Assembly: GCA_947626745.1 (NCBI GenBank)
Contig: CANQTF010000001.1
Span: forward strand, 186,001 to 250,000
Reading direction: 5' to 3'
Origin: an uncultured Lachnospiraceae bacterium
Lineage (GTDB): Bacteria > Bacillota > Clostridia > Lachnospirales > Lachnospiraceae
DNA length: 64,000 nt
In this document: piece after piece, positions 26,828-34,512 of the stretch
Position numbering within the stretch: the stretch's first letter is position 1
How the letters are laid out: each line of letters begins with the position of its first letter
Notes under the pieces: generated by a model
Told to the model about the DNA's origin: nothing
What the model saw: only the letters and a program-made list of their open reading frames with translations
Databases searched by the model: none
Translations under genes and position numbers: made by a program

Positions 26828-28711
26828 ATGGCAGTCATCAACATATTGGATCATCAGACAATCGATAAGATCGCCGCGGGCGAAGTGGTGGAACGCCCGG
26901 CGAGCGTGGTCAAGGAATTGGCCGAAAACGCCATTGATGCGGGCGCGGACGCGGTCACCGTGGAGATCAGGGACGGCGGCATCTCCCTGATCCGCGTGAC
27001 GGATAACGGCTGCGGCATTGAAAAAGGGCAGATACACAATGCCTTTCTCAGACATGCCACCAGTAAGATCACATCGGCGGAGGATTTGACTGAGTTAGTC
27101 AGTCTGGGCTTTCGCGGTGAAGCGCTCGCAAGCATCGCCGCAGTCTCCAAGGTGGAGCTGATCTCCAAGACGCCCGAGGAGCTGACGGGGATCCGCTATG
27201 TCATTGAGGGCGGCACAGAGAAAGAGCGGGAGGAGATCGGCGCGCCGGAGGGCACCACCGTTCTCGTGCGCAGTCTTTTCTACAACACGCCGCCGCGCCG
27301 GAAATTTTTGAAGCAGCCGCAGACGGAGGCCTCTTATGTGGCGGAGCTGACGGAGCATCTTGCCATGTCCAACCCGCGCGTCTCGTTCCGCTTCATCGCA
27401 AACGGCCAGACGCGGTTCTACACCACGGGAAACGGGGATCTGGCGGAGATCGTCTATCGGATCTACGGCAGGGAGATTGCCGATGCGCTTCTCCCTTTTC
27501 AATGGCAGACGGACGGCATCGCGATAGAGGGGCTTCTCGGCAGACCGGTCGTCAACCGCGCCAACAGAAATTATGAGATCTTCTATGTCAACGGCAGATA
27601 TATCAAGAGCAGCCTGATCAGCAAGGCGGTGGAGGAGGGCTACCGCGAGTACCTGATGCAGCATAAATTTCCCTTCTGTATCCTGCATTTCGGGATCGAC
27701 ACAAAACGGATAGACGTGAACGTGCATCCGGCCAAGCTGGAGGTGCGCATCGCTGACGGGCCGGCTTTCTATGATGCGGTCCAAGCTGCCGTCCGCACCG
27801 CGCTCAGCGAGACAGAGATGATCCCGGAGATCACCCTTTCGCAGGAGAAAAGCCAGAAGGCAGACGAGACCGTAAAAGAGCGGCCCGTTCCCGAGCCCTT
27901 TGAACGCAGGAGACTTGCGAAAGACTCCGCAGACCGGGCCGTCCTGCAACAGCCGGAAGACGGCGGCCGCTATCCGCTCCCTGCGCCGGAGCCGGCCGAA
28001 GACAGGGTCATGCGCGAAGAATACGCTTACGGTGCGGACAGCGCGGCGCAAGCTGTTCCTACGCAGACGAAGGCCGCAGAGACGGCACAGATAGAGCTGT
28101 TTGCGGATAAGATCCTGTCCGAACAGTCGCGGGAACGATTCAAGATCATCGGGCAGCTTTTTGATACCTACTGGCTCGTCTCCTTCGAGGACAAGCTGCT
28201 GATCATAGATCAGCACGCGGCCCACGAGAAAGTCATGTATGAACGTTTTATGAAGCGGTTTCGCGAACACGCCGTCGTGTCCCAGACTCTGAATCCGCCC
28301 ATGATCGTCACGCTGAGCGGGCGTGAGAGGGAATGCTATCTGGAACACGCGGAAGATTTTGCGGCGCTCGGCTTCACGGTGGAGGAATTTGGCGGAAGCG
28401 AATATGCCGTCCGGGGCGTTCCGATGGATCTGTACGGGTACGGGGAGAAGGAATTTTTCAGGGAAATACTGGAAGAGCTGTCCGGGGAGACGGTGACGGG
28501 CACGCCGGAGAGTATCCGCATCCGCATAGCCACGATGGCCTGTAAGGCCGCCGTCAAAGGCAATATGCGCCTTACGGCAGAGGAGGCTGGGCGGCTGATC
28601 GACGAGCTGCTGACGTTGGACAATCCGTATCACTGTCCCCACGGCAGACCCACCATAGTCTCCATGACGAAATATGAGCTGGAGAAGAAATTTAAGAGGA
28701 TCGTGACATAA
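26828..28711 (+). CDS. mutL: DNA mismatch repair endonuclease MutL
   Basis: This 627-residue protein has a GHKL ATPase N terminus with KIAAGEVVERPASVVKEL, DNGCGI, GFRGEALASI and GTTVLVRSLFYNTP. After a variable linker (about 335-430) comes the dimerisation/endonuclease domain with DQHAAHEKVMYERF (about 465-478), which carries the DQHA-x2-E-x4-E metal site of incising MutL proteins. This indicates methyl-independent mismatch repair, as in most Firmicutes. The stop overlaps the miaA ATG by one base. Confidence 0.97.
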   Translation: MAVINILDHQTIDKIAAGEVVERPASVVKELAENAIDAGADAVTVEIRDGGISLIRVTDNGCGIEKGQIHNAFLRHATSKITSAEDLTELVSLGFRGEALASIAAVSKVELISKTPEELTGIRYVIEGGTEKEREEIGAPEGTTVLVRSLFYNTPPRRKFLKQPQTEASYVAELTEHLAMSNPRVSFRFIANGQTRFYTTGNGDLAEIVYRIYGREIADALLPFQWQTDGIAIEGLLGRPVVNRANRNYEIFYVNGRYIKSSLISKAVEEGYREYLMQHKFPFCILHFGIDTKRIDVNVHPAKLEVRIADGPAFYDAVQAAVRTALSETEMIPEITLSQEKSQKADETVKERPVPEPFERRRLAKDSADRAVLQQPEDGGRYPLPAPEPAEDRVMREEYAYGADSAAQAVPTQTKAAETAQIELFADKILSEQSRERFKIIGQLFDTYWLVSFEDKLLIIDQHAAHEKVMYERFMKRFREHAVVSQTLNPPMIVTLSGRERECYLEHAEDFAALGFTVEEFGGSEYAVRGVPMDLYGYGEKEFFREILEELSGETVTGTPESIRIRIATMACKAAVKGNMRLTAEEAGRLIDELLTLDNPYHCPHGRPTIVSMTKYELEKKFKRIVT

Positions 28712-29664
28712 TGAGCGAGCGCAAGAATCCCCTTGTTATCCTGACCGGTCCCACCGCCGTCGGCAAGACCGCGCTTTCCGTCGCGCTTGCCAAAGAGATC
28801 GGCGGCGAGATCATCTCCGCGGATTCCATGCAGGTGTACCGTCATATGGACATCGGCTCGGCCAAGATCACAACGGCCGAGACGGACGGCATACCGCATC
28901 ATCTGATCGACATTCTGGAACCGTCGGAGGCGTTCAACGTGGTCCTGTTCCAGAGACTTGCCATAGAGGCCGTGCGCGGCATATACACGCGCGGGCATAT
29001 TCCTGTCGTAGCGGGCGGCACGGGCTTCTATATCCAGGCCCTGCTGTATGATATCGACTTTACGGAGAACGACGGGGATACCGCATTCCGCAGACGGCTG
29101 GAGGAGATCGCCGCATCGCAGGGCAGAGAAGCGCTGTATGATATGCTGCGCAGGGTCGATCCGGAATCCTGTGAGACGATCCATGCCAACAACGTAAAGC
29201 GGGTGATCCGCGCCCTTGAATTCTATGAGAAGACCGGCGCCAAGATATCGGAGCATAACAGGGTACAGCGGCAGAATATATCCCCTTACGATTTCGCTTA
29301 CTTTGTCCTGAACGATGACAGGCAGAAGCTCTACGGCAGGATCGAGGCGCGGGTCGATGAGATGCTCGCGCGAGGGCTGGTCGATGAAGTCCGCAGCCTG
29401 AAAGAAATGGGCTGCACCGCCGACATGGTGTCCATGCAGGGGCTCGGCTACAAAGAGATCCTGGCTTATCTTGACGGGAAGACCACGCTGGAGGAAGCGG
29501 TCTGCCGGATCAAACGGGACACGCGGCATTTTGCGAAAAGGCAGCTCACATGGTTTCGGCAGGAGAAGGACGCGATCATGCTGGATAAACAGGCGTTTGC
29601 CTATGACGACGCGCGTATCCTGACACACATGACCAAGATTCTGCGGGAGAAAGGGATCATCTAA
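28711..29664 (+). CDS. miaA: tRNA dimethylallyltransferase MiaA
   Basis: This 317-residue protein has the P-loop GPTAVGKTALS (about 12-22), the ISADSMQVYRHMDIGSAK substrate motif (about 37-54), PHHLIDI and VAGGTGFYIQALLY. It transfers the dimethylallyl group to A37 of tRNAs reading UNN codons, and MiaB then acts on that base. It starts on the last base of mutL and is followed at once by the YnbB-like gene, so miaB-mutS-mutL-miaA-ynbB look like one operon. Confidence 0.97.
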   Translation: MSERKNPLVILTGPTAVGKTALSVALAKEIGGEIISADSMQVYRHMDIGSAKITTAETDGIPHHLIDILEPSEAFNVVLFQRLAIEAVRGIYTRGHIPVVAGGTGFYIQALLYDIDFTENDGDTAFRRRLEEIAASQGREALYDMLRRVDPESCETIHANNVKRVIRALEFYEKTGAKISEHNRVQRQNISPYDFAYFVLNDDRQKLYGRIEARVDEMLARGLVDEVRSLKEMGCTADMVSMQGLGYKEILAYLDGKTTLEEAVCRIKRDTRHFAKRQLTWFRQEKDAIMLDKQAFAYDDARILTHMTKILREKGII

Positions 29665-30966
29665 ATGGAAACACAGACGGAAGATCTGATGAAATTGCAG
29701 TACGGGCGGTTCGGCATCTCCGAACAGGTATATGCCTTCGGCGAAGAGATCCTCGCTTCCCTGCGCGGACGCTTTGAGCGGATCGACAAGGTGGCGGAAT
29801 ACAATCAGCTTAAAGTCGTACACGCCATGCAGCAGGCGGGGGTGAGCGAGGCATGTCTGCTCGGCACGACGGGCTACGGCTACAATGATCTGGGCAGAGA
29901 TACCTTGGAGAAGGTATACGCCGCGCTCTTTCACGCGGAAGATGCCCTCGTGCGCCCGCAGATTACATGCGGGACACACGCGCTTGCGCTCGCCCTGATG
30001 AGCAATCTGCGCCCGGGAGACGAGCTCCTGTCCCCCGTCGGCAAGCCTTACGACACGCTGGAGGAAGTGATCGGCATCAGGCCCTCCAAGGGCTCTCTGC
30101 GGGAATACGGGATCACATACAGGCAGGTGGATCTGCTTGGGGACGGCTCTTTCGACTATGACGGTATCCGGGCGGCCGTAAACGACAGGACCAGACTGGT
30201 CACGATACAGCGCTCCAAGGGTTACCAGACCAGACCGACCCTGTCCGTCGAGCGCATCGGCGAACTGATCGGCTTTGTCAAAGAGATCAAGCCTGACGTC
30301 ATCTGCATGGTGGATAACTGCTACGGGGAGTTTGTCGAGACGATCGAGCCCACGGAGGTGGGCGCCGATATGGCGGTCGGCTCTCTGATCAAAAATCCCG
30401 GGGGCGGGCTTGCTCCTATCGGCGGCTATATCGTGGGCCGGAAGGAATGCGTGGAAAACGCGGCTTACCGCCTGACGTCGCCGGGGCTCGGCAAGGAGGT
30501 GGGGGCGTCGCTGGGGATCCTGCCCGCCTTCTATGAAGGACTGTTCCTCGCGCCGACCGTCACGGCCAGCGCTCTGAAGGGGGCGATCTTCGCTGCCAAT
30601 ATTTACGAAAAGCTGGGTTTCGCGGTCGTGCCAGACGGCTCGCAGGAGCGGTATGATATCATACAGGCTGTGACCTTCGGCTCTCCGGAGGGCGTGATCG
30701 CCTTCTGTCAGGGGATTCAGGCCGCGGCTTCTGTGGACAGCTTCGTCACGCCGGAGCCTTGGGATATGCCGGGCTACGATGCGCAGGTCATCATGGCGGC
30801 CGGAGCGTTTGTCTCGGGCTCCTCCATAGAGCTGAGCGCCGACGGGCCGATCAAGCCGCCCTACGCGGTCTATTTTCAGGGCGGCCTTACTTTCCCGCAC
30901 GCGAAATTGGGTATTTTGAAGACGCTGCAGAATCTTGTGGACAAAAAAATTGTATACATAAAATAA
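29665..30966 (+). CDS. Methionine gamma-lyase-like PLP protein (YnbB, 'aluminium resistance' family)
   Basis: This 433-residue fold-type I PLP protein has GTTGYGYNDLGRDTLEKVYA and QITCGTHALALAL (about 98-110). The PLP lysine is probably in VGSLIKNPGGG (about residue 245), and the late conserved segment is FVSGSSIELSADGPIKPPY. The family is annotated as methionine gamma-lyase-like or aluminium resistance protein, but its true reaction is not established. The gene starts right after the miaA stop, an arrangement shared with many Firmicutes. Confidence 0.85.
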   Translation: METQTEDLMKLQYGRFGISEQVYAFGEEILASLRGRFERIDKVAEYNQLKVVHAMQQAGVSEACLLGTTGYGYNDLGRDTLEKVYAALFHAEDALVRPQITCGTHALALALMSNLRPGDELLSPVGKPYDTLEEVIGIRPSKGSLREYGITYRQVDLLGDGSFDYDGIRAAVNDRTRLVTIQRSKGYQTRPTLSVERIGELIGFVKEIKPDVICMVDNCYGEFVETIEPTEVGADMAVGSLIKNPGGGLAPIGGYIVGRKECVENAAYRLTSPGLGKEVGASLGILPAFYEGLFLAPTVTASALKGAIFAANIYEKLGFAVVPDGSQERYDIIQAVTFGSPEGVIAFCQGIQAAASVDSFVTPEPWDMPGYDAQVIMAAGAFVSGSSIELSADGPIKPPYAVYFQGGLTFPHAKLGILKTLQNLVDKKIVYIK

Positions 30967-30981
30967 CTGTTGTGGTAAAAT
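30953..30981 (+). promoter_or_regulatory. Possible promoter of the DUF4321 gene
   Basis: TATACA (30953-30958), 17 bases, and TAAAAT (30976-30981) with an extended TGG. Downstream, a hairpin CCGTCTG (31023-31029) / CAGACGG (31049-31055) ends just before the ribosome binding site at 31056. Confidence 0.4.
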
Positions 30982-31068
30982 GTTCAGGAATGCAATAAGC
31001 CCTGCGGATATGGCGGCTCGTGCCGTCTGTGAAGCATAGGGCCTGCTGCAGACGGAAGAGGAGTTTAT

Positions 31069-31305
31069 ATGCGTAAGAACGGTTGGACGTGTTTCCTGTT
31101 GATCTTGGCGGGAATCGTAATAGGTGGATTGATCGGGAATCTCATGCCTTCCACATGGCTGAATTACGGGCAGTCTTTCGGGCTGTCTTCGCCGCTCGTG
31201 CTGGATCTCGGGATCTTAAGCATCACGTTCGGGCTGACGATCCACATCACGATCGCCAGCATCATCGGCATCGCCGTGGGGATACTTATCTACCGCTTTA
31301 TTTAA
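31069..31305 (+). CDS. DUF4321 small membrane protein
   Basis: This 78-residue protein has two membrane segments (about 7-25 and 52-76) around a short loop with MPSTWLNYGQSFGLS, then LGILSITFGLTIHITIASIIGI. It starts behind AAGAGGAG. DUF4321 genes commonly stand just before radC and mre genes in Clostridia, as here, which suggests a link to envelope or shape functions; none has been shown as far as I know. Confidence 0.85.
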   Translation: MRKNGWTCFLLILAGIVIGGLIGNLMPSTWLNYGQSFGLSSPLVLDLGILSITFGLTIHITIASIIGIAVGILIYRFI

Positions 31306-31354
31306 CACTGCCTTTGCCGCGGCCCGGAGAGAGAAGCTGTCGGAAAGAGGTTGA

Positions 31355-32089
31355 ATGAAATCGGATCAGTATGAGAACAATGAGTATTACAGAATGCAGA
31401 ATCTTCCATATGAGAAATTCATCGCTCACGGAAGCCGGTCGCTGACCGATTCCGAGCTTCTGGCGATCCTTCTGCGGACAGGTACGCACGGCGTGGGTGT
31501 GCTCGAACTGAGCGAGAGAGTACTGGCCGAGTCCGCGCGCTACGGCAACGGACTGCTCGGTCTGTATCACATTCCGCTTGGAGAGCTGCGCAGGATCGAC
31601 GGTATCGGGGAAGTGAAGGCGATCCAGCTCAAGACGATCGCGGAGCTGAGTACGCGCATGGCACAGGCAAAGGCCAAGAGCGGGCTTTCCTTCCGCCAGC
31701 CGTGTTCGGTGGCCGATTACTATATGGAACGGTTTCGGCACGAGAGCGTAGAGTATATCCTTCTTCTGCTTCTCGACCCCGGACTGCATCTGATCGGTGA
31801 GAGCATTCTCTCACAGGGCACCGTCAACGCGTCGCTGATCTCGCCGCGGGAGGTGTTTATCCAAGCGGTACAGGCACAGGCGGCCGGCATGATGCTCCTG
31901 CACAACCACCCGGGAGGCGACCCGTCGCCGAGCGGCAACGATATCCGCATCACGGAGCGCATCCTGCGGCTCGGTCAGCTTTCGGACATTCCGCTTTTTG
32001 ACCATATCGTCATCGGTGACAACCGGTATTTCAGTTTTAAGGAGCACGGTCTCATGACAGAGATCGCACAGGCAGAGAACGCATTATAG
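31355..32089 (+). CDS. radC: RadC family protein (JAB/MPN domain)
   Basis: This 244-residue protein has an N-terminal helix-hairpin-helix part (LRRIDGIGEVKAIQLKTIAEL, about 70-90) and a JAB-type domain with the metal motif HNHPGGDPSPSGND (about 186-199) preceded by the catalytic-type Glu region (GESILSQGTVNASLISPRE). The fold is that of a metal-dependent protease; the old repair assignment of RadC is not supported by genetics and its substrate is unknown. It lies directly upstream of mreB, as in many Firmicutes. Confidence 0.93.
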   Translation: MKSDQYENNEYYRMQNLPYEKFIAHGSRSLTDSELLAILLRTGTHGVGVLELSERVLAESARYGNGLLGLYHIPLGELRRIDGIGEVKAIQLKTIAELSTRMAQAKAKSGLSFRQPCSVADYYMERFRHESVEYILLLLLDPGLHLIGESILSQGTVNASLISPREVFIQAVQAQAAGMMLLHNHPGGDPSPSGNDIRITERILRLGQLSDIPLFDHIVIGDNRYFSFKEHGLMTEIAQAENAL

Positions 32090-32108
32090 GAAAGAGAGGC
32101 GAAGCGTT

Positions 32109-33119
32109 TTGGCTAACAACGCATTTGGGATCGATCTGGGTACGAGCAATATCAAAATATACAATCGTTCTGACGATGAAGTTTTCGTGGAAAAGAACAT
32201 GATCGCCATTGAGAATAAGAAGAACCTTTTCGCTTACGGCGATTCCGCTTTCGAGATGTATGAGAAAGCGCCCGCCAACATCAATATCTCTTATCCGCTC
32301 AGCAACGGCGTGATCGCGGATATCCAGAATATGGAGATGCTTGTCAAGTACTTTCTGAGCGATCTGATGAAAAACGCTATCAGGCCGGCGGATTATTATA
32401 TCGCCGTGCCGTGGGACGTGACGGAGGTCGAGAAGCGGGCATTTAAGGATCTGATCAAAGAGGCCAACGTCAAGGCAAGGCGCGTCATGGTCGTGGACAA
32501 AGCGGTGGCGGACGGCCTCGGTCTGGGGATAGACGTCAAGAACTCGCAGGGCGTCCTGGTGGTCAACGTCGGCTTCGACACGACGGAGATATCCATCCTG
32601 TCGCTGGGCGGTATCGTGCTGAGCCGTCTGATCAAGGTGGGCGGCCGTAAGTTTGACGATGCGATCAAGAATGCCGTCAGGCGGGAATACAGTCTGATCA
32701 TCGGCGGCAAGACGGCGGAAGTCGTCAAGATCTCCCTTGCGGATCTGGAAGAGCAGCATATCGGCGCGCTTGTGTACGGCAGGGACATCGTCACCGGACT
32801 CCCCGTGGAGAGAGAGATCCCGACGGAGCTGATCGACGCCTGTCTGATCGAGCACTTCAATACGATCATAGACAGCATCAAAGTCATCTTGGAGCGCACC
32901 CCTCCGGAACTCGCCGCGGACATCTACCGCCACGGCATCTATCTGACCGGCGGCGCCTCTCAGGTGAGCAGACTTGCCAGACTGATGAGCAAAGGCACGG
33001 GCCTTAAGGTCAATGTGTCCGAGAATCCCGTGACGAGCGTAGCGCTGGGACTTGCAAAGATCATCAACGACGATAACTATAAATCGGTTGCTTATGCGAT
33101 AGAAGGAATGAGTAAATGA
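32109..33119 (+). CDS. mreB: Divergent MreB-family actin-like protein
   Basis: This 336-residue actin-like ATPase has phosphate-1 loop FGIDLGTSNIKIY (6-18), ADIQNMEMLVKYFL and ITEVEKRAF-like VTEVEKRAF, and the late adenosine motif GIYLTGGASQVSRL. It starts at TTG 32109 behind AGAGAGG. Two catalytic parts are changed from common MreB: the phosphate-2 loop DIGGGT reads NVGFDT (153-158), and the IEEPMAAAIG segment reads VDKAVADGLG (129-138), which lacks the usual glutamates. mreC overlaps its stop by ATGA, so it is the MreB of this operon despite the changes. ATP hydrolysis may be slow or absent. Confidence 0.88.
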   Translation: MANNAFGIDLGTSNIKIYNRSDDEVFVEKNMIAIENKKNLFAYGDSAFEMYEKAPANINISYPLSNGVIADIQNMEMLVKYFLSDLMKNAIRPADYYIAVPWDVTEVEKRAFKDLIKEANVKARRVMVVDKAVADGLGLGIDVKNSQGVLVVNVGFDTTEISILSLGGIVLSRLIKVGGRKFDDAIKNAVRREYSLIIGGKTAEVVKISLADLEEQHIGALVYGRDIVTGLPVEREIPTELIDACLIEHFNTIIDSIKVILERTPPELAADIYRHGIYLTGGASQVSRLARLMSKGTGLKVNVSENPVTSVALGLAKIINDDNYKSVAYAIEGMSK

Positions 33120-33985
33120 GTCCGATCGTAAAGAGAAAAGGAGAGAAATTTACTTTGCCGGGTAAATATCTCCTTTTTATTTTAACAATCCTGTGTACCG
33201 GTATGGTGCTGCTCACGTTCAACACGACCGTATTCAGCGGCCCTTTGAGCGCCGTGGCCGGGTATACGGTAGTTCCGTTTGAAAAGGGCATCAGCGCCGT
33301 CGGGAGCTGGCTTTCCAACCGTTCCGAGGAGCTGGCGCAGATCAGGGTGTTGATCGCCGAGAATGAAAGCCTGAGACAGCAGGTAGATGAACTGACGGTC
33401 GAGAACACGCGCTTACAGCAGGATCGATACGAACTGACAAACCTTCGGGAGCTGTACAATCTCGATGCCCAGTACGACGAGTATGAGAAGACCGGCGCGC
33501 GCATCATCGCGCGGGATACCGGCAATTGGTTCCATTCCTTCGTCATCGACAAGGGCGTGAAGGACGGGATCGCGGTCGACATGAACGTGATAGCCGGCGG
33601 CGGACTGGTCGGACGTGTCGTGGACGTCGGGCCAAACTGGGCGAAAGTGAAGGCGATCATCGCGGACGATTCCAACGTGAGCGCCATGGTCCTGTCCAGC
33701 TCCGACAATATGATCGTCTCCGGCAATCTGAAGCTGTACGCTTCGGGCGTCATCGAGTTTGAACAGCTCGTGGACAGCGACAACGTGGTCGTGGAAGGCG
33801 ATAAGATCGTGACGTCCAACATCAGCGACAAATATCTGCCGGGCATACTGGTGGGCTATATCAGTTCTATCAACCAAGACGCCAACAATCTGACAAAGTC
33901 CGGCTGCATTACGCCCGCGGTGGATTTCGAGCATCTCGAGGAAGTGCTCGTCATCGTGAAGCGCAAGCAGACGATAGAAGAGTAG
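33116..33985 (+). CDS. mreC: Rod shape-determining protein MreC
   Basis: This 289-residue protein has a cytoplasmic start, one membrane segment (about 15-36), a coiled coil (about 73-105, ENESLRQQVDELTVENTRLQQD) and two beta domains with KGVKDGIAVDMNVIAGGGLVGRVVDVGPNWAKV typical of MreC. It sits outside the membrane and links MreB to PBP2 and RodA. ATGA overlap with mreB, eight bases to mreD. Length and order are normal. Confidence 0.95.
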   Translation: MSPIVKRKGEKFTLPGKYLLFILTILCTGMVLLTFNTTVFSGPLSAVAGYTVVPFEKGISAVGSWLSNRSEELAQIRVLIAENESLRQQVDELTVENTRLQQDRYELTNLRELYNLDAQYDEYEKTGARIIARDTGNWFHSFVIDKGVKDGIAVDMNVIAGGGLVGRVVDVGPNWAKVKAIIADDSNVSAMVLSSSDNMIVSGNLKLYASGVIEFEQLVDSDNVVVEGDKIVTSNISDKYLPGILVGYISSINQDANNLTKSGCITPAVDFEHLEEVLVIVKRKQTIEE

Positions 33986-33993
33986 AGGTATCC

Positions 33994-34512
33994 ATGAAAC
34001 GTTTTGCTGTCACCACCGTTTTAATACTGGTATGTTTTCTGCTGCAGAGCATCGTATTCCATGCGCTTGCTTTCGGCGGTATCGTGCCGAACCTGCTCAT
34101 TGTCCTGACGGCCTCCTTCGGATTTATGCGCGGTGAGAAGACCGGGCTTCTGATCGGCTTTTTCTGTGGGCTTCTGGTAGATGTGTTCTTCGGCAATTCC
34201 ATAGGGTTTTACTCTCTTCTGTACATGTATATCGGGTATATGAACGGCAAGTTCAGCGCTATATTTTATCCGGAGGACATCAAGCTGCCTATCATTCTGA
34301 TACTGGGCAGTGATTGCTTCTACGGCCTGGTCTGTTACGTGATCCTGTTCCTTTTGCGCAGCAGATTTGATTTCAGCTACTATTTTATGCACATTATCCT
34401 GCCGGAGATCGTGTACACGATCGTGGTGACGATTTTCTTATATCCGCTCATCCTCCGGATCAACACCGGCTTGGAGCGCAGCGAACTGAGGAGTGGGAAA
34501 AAGTTTGTTTGA
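33994..34512 (+). CDS. mreD: Rod shape-determining protein MreD
   Basis: This 172-residue integral membrane protein has about five segments, with the MreD pattern VPNLLIVLTASFGFMRGEKTGLLIGFFCGLLVDVFFG (about 29-65). It is part of the elongasome with MreC, RodA and PBP2. It lies between mreC and the PBP2 gene, overlapping the latter by up to 20 bases. Confidence 0.93.
   Translation: MKRFAVTTVLILVCFLLQSIVFHALAFGGIVPNLLIVLTASFGFMRGEKTGLLIGFFCGLLVDVFFGNSIGFYSLLYMYIGYMNGKFSAIFYPEDIKLPIILILGSDCFYGLVCYVILFLLRSRFDFSYYFMHIILPEIVYTIVVTIFLYPLILRINTGLERSELRSGKKFV

Noticed and set aside
27095..28642. 515-residue open frame on the minus strand inside mutL
   Set aside because: mutL on the plus strand has all family motifs. 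The minus frame has no ribosome binding site or domain and is a composition shadow.
28630..30900. 756-residue open frame on the minus strand
   Set aside because: It lies opposite miaA and the YnbB-like gene, both with clear motifs. The translation is rich in Arg, His and Leu without any domain, as expected from the reverse of GC-biased coding DNA.
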